Origin: a bacterium
Lineage (GTDB): Bacteria > Zixibacteria > MSB-5A5 > GN15 > FEB-12
Direction of reading: 5' to 3'
DNA: 5,275 nucleotides
NCBI GenBank assembly: GCA_030668045.1
Contig: DAOUUR010000213.1
Location: 1-5,275, forward strand
The position numbers were made by a program, and so were the translations under genes. Position 1 is the first letter of the stretch; each line of letters opens with the position of its first letter. Positions 1 to 5,275 of the stretch are shown here, piece by piece. The notes under the pieces are model-generated. The model was not told the origin of the DNA. It worked only from the letters and a program-made list of their open reading frames with translations, and made no database searches.

Positions 1-699
1 AGTGTACCAGGCGTGCTCAAACATAAGAATCCGGTCGCCAACACCAATCCCAAGAGCGCCACCTGATGCTCCCTCGCCAATGATAATAATCACAATCGGG
101 ACCTTGATTCGCGACATCACCTGAATATTAACAGCAATAGCCTCCGCCTGACCTCGCTCCTCAGCACCGATCCCAGGATAGGCGCCAGGGGTATCAATCA
201 GGCAGACAATTGGGACATCAAATTTCTCCGCCAGCTTAAACAACCGGAGCGCCTTGCGGTACCCTTCCGGATGTGCCATACCAAAATTGCGTTCCAGCTT
301 CTGCTTGGTATTGCGACCTTTCTGCTGACCAACAATCATGACCGGTTGATCATCAATAAATGCGAATCCACCGACCATCGCACGATCGTCGCCATAACAA
401 CGGTCTCCGTGCAGTTCGACAAAATCGGTCGTCATCATGCGAATATAATCGAGGGTGTACGGTCGCTTGGGGTGTCGAGCCAGCTGTACTTTTTGCCAGC
501 GTGTCAGATTGTCGAATATCTCGTGCCGGAGTTTCTGCAGCTTCTTCTCAAAGGAGGCGATCTCCCCGCTCATCTCGATATTCTCTCCGACAAAGAAATC
601 TTTCATGTCGGAGATTTTTTTCTGCAACTCGACAATGGGGCGTTCAAACTCGAGGAATGGCCCGTCGGTTGATTCAGTTTTGTTCTCGTTGTTTCGCAT
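1..699 (-). CDS. accA: Acetyl-CoA carboxylase carboxyltransferase subunit alpha (partial, 3' end beyond left edge)
   Basis: The reverse complement gives an uninterrupted frame of 233 codons from ATG at 699 to the window edge with no stop. The E. coli protein is about 319 residues, so roughly the last 85 are missing. With AccD it forms the carboxyltransferase that moves the carboxyl group from carboxybiotin to acetyl-CoA, the first committed step of fatty-acid synthesis in the cytoplasm. Visible family blocks are [15 protein letters not shown] (15-29), the [14 protein letters not shown] block (74-87), FVELHGDR (93-100), [17 protein letters not shown] (125-141), [16 protein letters not shown] (169-184) and the glycine-rich [15 protein letters not shown] (208-222), which is the crotonase-fold oxyanion/CoA region. 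ATG 699 is the first start after an in-frame upstream TGA and fits the AccA N-terminus. It lies 26 nt inside the wecA-like gene. No clear Shine-Dalgarno lies at normal spacing, so coupled translation is plausible. No accD is visible here. Confidence 0.96.
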   Translation of the reverse strand, partial: MRNNENKTESTDGPFLEFERPIVELQKKISDMKDFFVGENIEMSGEIASFEKKLQKLRHEIFDNLTRWQKVQLARHPKRPYTLDYIRMMTTDFVELHGDRCYGDDRAMVGGFAFIDDQPVMIVGQQKGRNTKQKLERNFGMAHPEGYRKALRLFKLAEKFDVPIVCLIDTPGAYPGIGAEERGQAEAIAVNIQVMSRIKVPIVIIIIGEGASGGALGIGVGDRILMFEHAWYT

Positions 700-1765
700 T
701 TTTTTTATCCGAGCCCACCACCTTTTTGCGGCGGAACGAATTGGTCATAAAGATAAGAAACAGTGAGAGAACCACAACCATAAAAATGACCAGCCCCCCC
801 AGCACAATCAGGCGATTCCAGAAAAACATGGCCAGCGAAAAACAGCCAAAAACAAGGGCCAGCAGATAGAAAACCGAGACCACCTGTCGTGGCGACAGGC
901 CAGCCAGCGACAGATAGTGAAACAGGTGACGACGATCTGCCTTCATGATACTCTTGCCTGCAACCAGCCGTCTCAGCAGAGACGAAACCGTCTCAAGTAC
1001 CGGGACACCAAGCGCCAGAAGTGGTGCATAAAGCGCCGAGAGGGTATACGACTTCAGCGGGAAAGCCAACGAAAAAACGGCAAAGTAAAACCCAAGCTGC
1101 ATAGATCCGGAGTCACCAAGGAAAATGCGCGCAGGATAACGGTTAAAATAGAGAAACACCGCCAGGAACCCAATCATCGCATACACAACTACCAGCACCG
1201 CACCGATCTGATAGAACTGGCCAATGACCGCCAATGCAACAGCTCCAATCAATGAGACTCCCCCCGCCAGACCATCAAGGCCGTCAATGAGGTTAATCGC
1301 GTTACTGAGAATCACGACCCAGAGCACTGTTATGACAACCGAAAACGACCCGATATCCACGCTGCCAAATGGCGTTGAGAGCAATTCGACTCGTAGCCCG
1401 CCCATATACAGTATCAATCCAGCTCCTATCTGAGCCACCAGTTTCACCCAGGCCGGGAGAGGCGAGAGGTCGTCGGAGAGCCCCACCAGCAAGATCACCA
1501 AAGCCCCTATCAGGACATAGAAGAGGCGGTCGGCTAATTCCGCAAAGGCATTGGGAAAAATCAGCCAAGAGATCAGCACGGTGATCCAGACACTTGCAAA
1601 AAGGGCCACCCCGCCGAGGAACGGTGTCGGACGCTTGTGGCGCTTGTGCTTGCCCGGAGTGTCAAGCAGGTGATACCGATGCCCAAGCCGGATTAAAAGC
1701 GGCGTCACAATCAGGCCAACAATGATACTGATGGCAAGGGCCGTTATTGCTGGTGTCCAAGACAT
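674..1765 (-). CDS. wecA: WecA/TagO-type polyprenyl-phosphate GlcNAc-1-phosphate transferase
   Basis: This 363-residue polytopic membrane protein of the MraY/WecA superfamily has about ten or eleven hydrophobic segments and a basic C-terminal tail (345-360). Family members transfer a sugar-1-phosphate, usually GlcNAc-1-P from UDP-GlcNAc, to undecaprenyl phosphate on the cytoplasmic face, which starts a lipid-linked glycan. Visible motifs are [10 protein letters not shown] (43-52), the Asp pair in [10 protein letters not shown] (D98, D99), [15 protein letters not shown] (155-169, with N158, D161 and D164) and [12 protein letters not shown] (215-226, with D218). The late loop DRRHLFHYL (277-285) carries H280 and H283. 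This loop resembles WecA/TagO (usual HxHH) more than MraY, and no cell-division or peptidoglycan genes are adjacent, so MraY is unlikely. The middle His of the loop is Phe282. ATG 1765 lies 3 nt after the stop of the WbbL-like gene, behind a strong Shine-Dalgarno. The sugar specificity is inferred from the family. Confidence 0.88.
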   Translation of the reverse strand: MSWTPAITALAISIIVGLIVTPLLIRLGHRYHLLDTPGKHKRHKRPTPFLGGVALFASVWITVLISWLIFPNAFAELADRLFYVLIGALVILLVGLSDDLSPLPAWVKLVAQIGAGLILYMGGLRVELLSTPFGSVDIGSFSVVITVLWVVILSNAINLIDGLDGLAGGVSLIGAVALAVIGQFYQIGAVLVVVYAMIGFLAVFLYFNRYPARIFLGDSGSMQLGFYFAVFSLAFPLKSYTLSALYAPLLALGVPVLETVSSLLRRLVAGKSIMKADRRHLFHYLSLAGLSPRQVVSVFYLLALVFGCFSLAMFFWNRLIVLGGLVIFMVVVLSLFLIFMTNSFRRKKVVGSDKKNAKQREQN

Positions 1766-1768
1766 CGG

Positions 1769-2629
1769 CTACCCCTTCCCATCATCTGGTCCGGGAACAA
1801 TAGCCCGAAATAAGAAATTCGCCAGCAGCAACAGGGGAAGCAGTATCACCGAGTAGCCGTCGGGAAAATGCTTGAGATAATAATTCCAGACCGACCGGTG
1901 GTGCATCCAACTCCGTCTGAGTGCTCCAGCCTTGCTACCACATCCCCAGTGGTGGACAGCGCCGGCATCGGGCACAAAATAGTTGGTGTAACCGTTCATG
2001 AAGAGACGAGCAGAAAGATCAGTGTCCTCCATATACATGAAGAAGCGTTCATCAAAACCACCGACAGCCACAAAAACGGACCGGTAAATCATCATAAAAG
2101 TACCAGCTACAGCCGGCACAGAACAGGCCTCTTCGTTGTCGCCAACGGTATACGAACTGCCACCGGTAAACAGTCGCGACAAGATCGAACCACGAGAGAG
2201 GAAAATATTGGTACGGTCGGGCAACATCCGGCAGTTGGCTTGGAAACGTCCGTCGGGATAGCGCAGTCTACCGGCCACAGCTCCGCCCTTCTCTTTCCCG
2301 CCAAGAAATGCCGCCAGAGCATCAATGGCGCCGGGGTCAATTTCAAGATCGGGATTGACAAACAAGAGGTACTTGCTATCAGACGCAGCCGCCGCCTGAT
2401 TGCACGCGGCACCAAATCCCCGGTTGGACTCGTTGCGAATAATCCTGGCCTCGGGCACCAGTTCTGAGACTGTACTGATTGATTTGTCGGTCGATCCGTT
2501 ATCGACCACGATGAGCCGACGGCTGGCAGATTCACCGGCAGCGAGAATACTGCGGATCGATTTCTCAAGAATCGGCAGTGAATTATGGGTGACGATGATT
2601 ATTGAGACGCTGTCTTGTTCCAAAGACAC
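1769..2629 (-). CDS. Family 2 glycosyltransferase, WbbL-like (candidate rhamnosyltransferase)
   Basis: This is a 286-residue GT-A fold protein of GT2. The nucleotide-sugar half has VSIIIVTHNS (8-17), VVDNGSTD (41-48) and SNRGFGAACNQA (68-79). The metal-binding motif is NPD (92-94, in FVNPDLEIDPG). The acceptor half has VAGTFMMIYR (174-183), GGFDERFFMYMEDTDLSARL (190-209, with the catalytic-type E201/D202/D204) and HHWG (226-229). This ordering matches WbbL-type enzymes, which transfer rhamnose from dTDP-rhamnose to polyprenyl-PP-GlcNAc. Placement directly before a WecA-type gene fits that role, since WecA would make the acceptor. The donor sugar cannot be read from sequence and other deoxyhexoses are possible. 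A hydrophobic stretch near the C-terminus (259-277) could tether it to the cytoplasmic membrane face. The start is GTG at 2629, 8 nt after the upstream stop. No good Shine-Dalgarno is visible, so translational coupling is likely. Confidence 0.85.
   Translation of the reverse strand: MSLEQDSVSIIIVTHNSLPILEKSIRSILAAGESASRRLIVVDNGSTDKSISTVSELVPEARIIRNESNRGFGAACNQAAAASDSKYLLFVNPDLEIDPGAIDALAAFLGGKEKGGAVAGRLRYPDGRFQANCRMLPDRTNIFLSRGSILSRLFTGGSSYTVGDNEEACSVPAVAGTFMMIYRSVFVAVGGFDERFFMYMEDTDLSARLFMNGYTNYFVPDAGAVHHWGCGSKAGALRRSWMHHRSVWNYYLKHFPDGYSVILLPLLLLANFLFRAIVPGPDDGKG
1772..1780 (-). promoter_or_regulatory. Ribosome binding site of the wecA-like gene
   Basis: On the minus strand, GGGAAGGGG lies 6 nt upstream of the ATG at 1765. 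It is made from the last codons (Gly-Lys-Gly) of the upstream WbbL-like gene. The strong purine tract at this spacing supports the start and suggests that ribosomes finishing the upstream gene are handed straight to this one. Confidence 0.7.
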
Positions 2630-2637
2630 CTGGGGAA

Positions 2638-3366
2638 TCAGTCCAATTTTCCAAACATCGACTTCAACCGCAGAAGCCAGACCATCCAGATTGCCTCACG
2701 CATAATCTTCTTGGACATCTTGGAGGTACCGGCGACCCGGTCCACAAATACAATTGGTATTTCTTTGAGCCGGAACCCTTTTTTCCAGGCTCGCATTGAC
2801 ATCTCTATCTGGAAAGAATACCCGGACGCCTTAACCTGATCCAGATCGATCTTCTCCAGCACCTCACGACGGAAACACTTAAACCCGCCGGTGGCATCCC
2901 TGAGCGGTACGCCGGTTATGATTCGTGTATATACGTTGGCATAATAGGAAAGCAGCAGCCGTCCGATTGGCCAGTTGATCACGTTGACGCCAGTGATATA
3001 GCGAGAACCGATGACCAGGTCGTGTTCCGCAATTTCGCGCAGGAAGTCTTTGATATACTCCGGGCCGTGAGAAAAATCGGCATCCATCTCAAAGATGAAG
3101 TCATACTCTCGTTCAATGGCCCACTTGAATCCAGCGATGTAGGCGCGTCCCAGTCCTTCTTTGTTCTGGCGGTGCAGGACGTTGACCTTCGATTCGTCGG
3201 CCGCCAGCTTGTCGGCTATCTCGCCTGTTCCATCCGGAGAGTTGTCATCGACAATCAGCACATTGATGCGCGGATCAAGAGGAAGAACGGCATGAACAAT
3301 TTTCTCTATATTGTCGCGTTCGTTGTAGGTCGGAAAAATGATCAGTGCCCGTTGAGTATGAGCCAT
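2638..3366 (-). CDS. Polyprenol/dolichol-phosphate mannose synthase-like GT2 (soluble, DPM1 type)
   Basis: This 242-residue GT2 protein is of the dolichol-phosphate mannosyltransferase family. It would transfer a sugar, typically mannose from GDP-mannose, to a polyprenyl phosphate at the inner membrane face, making a single-sugar lipid donor for extracytoplasmic GT-C enzymes. Visible motifs are IIFPTYNERDNI (9-20), VDDNSPDGT (39-47), EMDADFSHGPEY (93-104, with D95, D97 and H100), VIGSRY (118-123), DATGGFKCFRREVL (157-170), GYSFQIEM (182-189) and the late loop VFVDRVAGTSKMS (206-218). These match the short DPM1/Ppm1 form. There is no C-terminal membrane domain, since the protein ends soon after the amphipathic AIWMVWLLRLKSMF segment (225-238). 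ATG 3366 follows a GAAGGA-type ribosome site (3379-3384) by 12 nt. It lies downstream of the only sizeable spacer in the cluster and 8 nt ahead of the WbbL-like gene. Mannose is the family expectation, not proven. Confidence 0.9.
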   Translation of the reverse strand: MAHTQRALIIFPTYNERDNIEKIVHAVLPLDPRINVLIVDDNSPDGTGEIADKLAADESKVNVLHRQNKEGLGRAYIAGFKWAIEREYDFIFEMDADFSHGPEYIKDFLREIAEHDLVIGSRYITGVNVINWPIGRLLLSYYANVYTRIITGVPLRDATGGFKCFRREVLEKIDLDQVKASGYSFQIEMSMRAWKKGFRLKEIPIVFVDRVAGTSKMSKKIMREAIWMVWLLRLKSMFGKLD

Positions 3367-3467
3367 GAGTAAACTGCTTCCTTCTTGTTATCTGCCGTCA
3401 GTCCAAAGCGACTGTCCGGTCGATTGTTGTTATCACGTTGTTGTTTGTACGTACGGAGATCAGTCAT
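3342..3467 (-). CDS. Possible 41-codon small ORF overlapping the start of the DPM1-like gene
   Basis: On the minus strand an ATG at 3467 opens 41 codons ending in TGA at 3342-3344. The product would be hydrophilic, rich in Asn, Asp, Gln, Arg and Lys, beginning MTDLRTYKQQRDNNNRPDSR and ending AVYSWLILNGH. A GGTGA element ends 4 nt upstream of the ATG, which is a tight but possible ribosome site. It covers most of the spacer and overlaps the DPM1-like gene by 25 nt in another frame. I recognise no family. It could be a real small protein, a leader whose translation feeds ribosomes to the next gene, or simply an open stretch by chance. Chance remains the more likely explanation at this length. 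Confidence 0.22.
   Translation of the reverse strand: MTDLRTYKQQRDNNNRPDSRFGLTADNKKEAVYSWLILNGH
3395..3419 (-). other. Imperfect hairpin upstream of the DPM1-like gene
   Basis: CAGTC (3399-3403) and GACTG (3410-3414) form a 5-bp stem with a 6-nt loop. An outer CCG/CGG pair (3395-3397 with 3417-3419) extends it across a 1/2-nt bulge. It ends about ten bases upstream of the ribosome site of the DPM1-like gene. There is no T-tract after it in the direction of transcription, so it does not look like an intrinsic terminator. The stem is short and may be chance. Confidence 0.25.
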
Positions 3468-3473
3468 CGTTTC

Positions 3474-3492
3474 ACCGAATCCAATCTTCGGT
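3474..3492 (-). other. Perfect 6-bp inverted repeat just after the membrane GT2 stop codon
   Basis: ACCGAA (3474-3479) and TTCGGT (3487-3492) are perfect inverted arms around a 7-nt loop, beginning 5 nt after the stop codon at 3497-3499. No run of T follows on the minus strand, so a Rho-independent terminator is not supported. The downstream arm includes part of the GGTGA that would serve the small ORF starting at 3467, so folding could mask that site. It could also simply protect or mark the transcript end of the upstream gene. Confidence 0.35.
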
Positions 3493-3496
3493 ATGC

Positions 3497-4465
3497 TTAT
3501 CGGTCAGTATCATCAGATGATCCGGTTTTTTTGTTTAGAGCGGTCAATTTTCGCCTGAGATCGCCCACCTCTTCCTTGATCGCCGTCTGTCCCTCAAGCA
3601 TGAATCCCATGACAAAAAGGCCAAGACCAATCCCCGCCAGCAGAATTACCAGGTACAACAGTGGCAGTTGGGTCTCGTTCTGGAAATATTTGAGATAGAC
3701 CGCCCATAGACCAACAGTCAGGCCGAAGGCCAGAAATATCGAACCGGTGACACCAAAAAACAGTAGCGGTTTACGAAGGAAACTCAGCTGGAACTTGACT
3801 GCGATCATGTCGAGAAAGCCAACCGGAATCCGCCAGACAGAGAATTTCGTTTCCCCGTACTTCCGGTCATAGAGCGTTACTTTCACTTCCTCTACCCGGT
3901 ACCCTTCGTGCGCAGCCAGGGCTATCAAGTAGCGGTGCCAGTCGCGGCGCAGAAATATATTCTCGATAACTTCCCGCCTGAAAGCCCAACAGGCGTTGAG
4001 GTCATGTACCTTCACTTTGAAAATTGCCCGCGACAGCCAGTTGTATATGGTCGAAACAAATTTCTTCTTGTAGTTGCCCTGTTTCCAACCGGTGCAAACA
4101 TCGGCCCCAGCGGCGATCTTCTCTATCATCCGGGGGATATCTTCAGGGAGGTATTGCAAATCAGCTGGATAGAATACAAAGACGTTGCCACTTGCTATCT
4201 CAAAACCTGTTTGTAGTGCCGCTGTCAGCCCGCGATTACACGCGTGGACGGCATACCGGATAAAATCGTACCGATCAGCCGCCTCCTTGATTTTTTCGAG
4301 AGTCCCATCCGATGAGCCATCATCGACAAAAACCAGCTCTCCGGAAAACGGAGCGGTCTCAAGCATCTCAGCGTAGAGGCGACAGAATTCGTCGATATTG
4401 CCCGCCTCATTCATCGCCGGTACGATAGTGGAGACCTGTAGCTGTTCTTTGCTCATTCCTGCCAT
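3497..4465 (-). CDS. Membrane-anchored family 2 glycosyltransferase (polyprenyl-phosphate glycosyltransferase, GtrB/ArnC/DPMS-like)
   Basis: This 322-residue protein has an N-terminal GT2 catalytic domain (about 10-225) and two C-terminal membrane helices (about 235-259 and 268-290), the layout of enzymes that load a single sugar onto undecaprenyl or dolichyl phosphate. Visible motifs are STIVPAMNEAGNI (12-24), VFVDDGSSDGT (45-55), NRGLTAALQTGFE (77-89), FYPADLQYLPEDIP (98-111), HDLNACWAFRREV (154-166) and the pre-membrane loop YDRKYGETKFS (199-209). The usual DADLQ motif is PADLQ here: the second Asp (D102) and Q104 are kept but the first Asp is Pro100. A charged tail after the second helix (291-322) lies presumably in the cytoplasm. 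Two in-frame starts compete: ATG 4465 with GAAGGG 9 nt upstream, and ATG 4456 with GGAG 10 nt upstream. The overlap with the preceding gene is 13 nt or 4 nt (ATGA) respectively. The sugar carried is unknown. Confidence 0.87.
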   Translation of the reverse strand: MAGMSKEQLQVSTIVPAMNEAGNIDEFCRLYAEMLETAPFSGELVFVDDGSSDGTLEKIKEAADRYDFIRYAVHACNRGLTAALQTGFEIASGNVFVFYPADLQYLPEDIPRMIEKIAAGADVCTGWKQGNYKKKFVSTIYNWLSRAIFKVKVHDLNACWAFRREVIENIFLRRDWHRYLIALAAHEGYRVEEVKVTLYDRKYGETKFSVWRIPVGFLDMIAVKFQLSFLRKPLLFFGVTGSIFLAFGLTVGLWAVYLKYFQNETQLPLLYLVILLAGIGLGLFVMGFMLEGQTAIKEEVGDLRRKLTALNKKTGSSDDTDR

Positions 4466-5275
4466 GCTCCGGTACCCTTCAAACCGTTATAGGCTTCTTG
4501 AATATTCCTCACCGTTGGCGCCAACCTGATTGCTTCCTTAAAATAGGCCAGTCCTTCATCTCGGTGGCGACTATCTCCGGTCTTCTCGAAACGATCCTTG
4601 TGAAACTGCGCCACTCCGGCATTAAGATCGTAATTAGACGGCGAAAACTCAACCGCTTTCTCGAAAAGGTGCTCCGCCTCCACCAGGTGACCTTCAAGTG
4701 CCCCTCTCTCGGCCAACATCAAGTGGCCCGTTATATTATTCGGATGATCCATGACGAACTCCACCGCAGCCTGGAGGCCCTCAGCCGGCAGGTCGTGGCG
4801 ATAGTAGTCCAGAGCCTCCTCGAATTTGGAGAGCCGGTAGGCCGTTGCTGACGGATTACCTGTCAAACCGGCGATTCTGAAGAGTCTGGCTTTTTTCAGG
4901 CCGACATGGTACGTACACAAATGCACGGCACTATCCATAACTTCAGGGTAATCCTTGCGGGCTCGACGTTCATTTCCTTCATCGACAAGCAGGTGAGTTA
5001 TCGGAAATTTCTCAAAAAACTGCGGGTCGGGTTGCGATACGCCAAACATATGGATGATCGTTCCAAAATCGGTCCCAAGAGTCAGCAGCGGCGCGTACGG
5101 TCCCGACAGAACCGCTCCGGGTGATAGTATCATCTCCAGATCAGCAGAGTTGTCAACAGCCATAAAGCTCGGTCGCTCCGTCCAGTACAGGTAAGATGCA
5201 GTGCCACGGCCCACTACGGCAATGATCAGAACAGATATGGTGATTCGTACAGCCAACTGAAGCCGTGGAACCGGC
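4453..5275 (-). CDS. C-terminal part of a membrane protein with TPR tail, probably a GT-C (ArnT/PMT-like) glycosyltransferase (partial, 5' end beyond right edge)
   Basis: The minus-strand frame is open to the right edge, giving 273 visible residues. A TTG at 5256 is possible, but no stop lies between it and the edge and it begins inside a hydrophobic segment, so I treat the gene as cut. In visible numbering, residues 7-31 form a membrane helix. It is followed by an extracytoplasmic-looking domain with GAVLSGPYAPLLTLGT (53-68) and FPITHLLVDEG (90-100), of the kind I associate with the end of GT39/ArnT-like proteins. Helical TPR-like repeats fill about 148-265. The clearest is 180-213 (A200, F204, A207, P212), and the next, 215-254, has an insert of about six residues (DSRHRD). 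GT-C enzymes use polyprenyl-phosphate sugars outside the membrane, which fits the two donor-synthase genes downstream. Catalytic residues would lie beyond the window. The TPR tail is well supported; the GT-C assignment is inference. Confidence 0.7.
   Translation of the reverse strand, partial: PVPRLQLAVRITISVLIIAVVGRGTASYLYWTERPSFMAVDNSADLEMILSPGAVLSGPYAPLLTLGTDFGTIIHMFGVSQPDPQFFEKFPITHLLVDEGNERRARKDYPEVMDSAVHLCTYHVGLKKARLFRIAGLTGNPSATAYRLSKFEEALDYYRHDLPAEGLQAAVEFVMDHPNNITGHLMLAERGALEGHLVEAEHLFEKAVEFSPSNYDLNAGVAQFHKDRFEKTGDSRHRDEGLAYFKEAIRLAPTVRNIQEAYNGLKGTGAWQE

Noticed and set aside
271..869. Plus-strand open frames of 133, 169 and 103 codons
   Set aside because: They lie opposite accA and the end of the wecA-like gene, whose protein motifs are unmistakable. 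The plus-strand products show no recognisable motifs.
674..1765. MraY (phospho-MurNAc-pentapeptide transferase)
   Set aside because: The late-loop motif and the glycosyltransferase neighbourhood fit WecA/TagO better, and no mur or fts genes are adjacent.
1868..2467. Plus-strand open frame of 199 codons
   Set aside because: It is antisense to the WbbL-like gene, which has clear GT2 motifs on the minus strand. The product has no domain-like pattern and no neighbour on that strand.
2107..2568. Minus-strand open frame of 153 codons inside the WbbL-like gene
   Set aside because: It is a shifted frame of the real gene with a low-complexity, motif-free product, and it contains no family signature.
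3474..3492. Intrinsic terminator after the membrane GT2 gene
   Set aside because: The stem is only 6 bp and no T-run follows in the direction of transcription, so it is listed only as an inverted repeat.
3022..4263. Plus-strand open frames opposite the two polyprenyl-phosphate GT2 genes
   Set aside because: They are shadows of well-supported coding sequence on the other strand, with no recognisable motif or convincing ribosome site.
1..5275. tRNA, rRNA, CRISPR array, insertion sequence or phage elements
   Set aside because: Reading both strands showed no cloverleaf with CCA-type end, no regularly spaced direct repeats, no transposase or integrase motif and no terminal inverted repeats with target duplications.

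Overview
The window is a densely packed stretch of bacterial chromosome in which all supported genes lie on the minus strand and read right to left. In transcription order they are: the 3' end of a large membrane protein with a TPR tail (GT-C/ArnT-PMT-like, cut by the right edge); a membrane-anchored GT2 of the polyprenyl-phosphate sugar synthase type; a soluble dolichol/polyprenol-phosphate mannose synthase-like GT2; a WbbL-like GT2 rhamnosyltransferase candidate; a WecA/TagO-type polyprenyl-phosphate GlcNAc-1-phosphate transferase; and accA, the acetyl-CoA carboxylase alpha subunit, cut by the left edge. Neighbouring genes overlap or sit 3 to 8 nt apart, except for one 130-nt spacer (3367-3496). 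This points to one or two co-transcribed units.

Region by region: 4453-5275 holds the partial GT-C-like/TPR gene. 3497-4465 holds the two-TM GT2. 3367-3496 is a spacer with two short hairpins and a possible 41-codon ORF. 2638-3366 holds the DPM1-like synthase, 1769-2629 the WbbL-like enzyme, 674-1765 the WecA-type enzyme, and 1-699 the first 233 codons of accA. The accA frame is open at the left edge and was identified by translating the reverse complement directly.

How the genes may work together (inference from families): the WecA-type enzyme would make polyprenyl-PP-GlcNAc, and the WbbL-like GT2 would add the next sugar, possibly rhamnose. The two polyprenyl-phosphate GT2s would make single-sugar lipid donors, which are flipped across the membrane. 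The GT-C-like protein would then spend one of them on the outer face, on a glycan or a protein. AccA belongs to fatty-acid synthesis and is joined to the cluster by a 26-nt overlap with the WecA-type gene.

The organism cannot be named from this window. Base composition looks close to half GC by eye (not computed). A separate AccA polypeptide and the lipid-linked glycan genes fit a bacterium, perhaps a Gram-negative-type or uncultured lineage. No tRNA, rRNA, CRISPR, IS element or phage gene is visible. The gene content looks like a core or near-core glycan locus, not a mobile island. I see no clearly undescribed system; the most interesting points are the pairing of functions, the accA coupling and the variant catalytic motifs.
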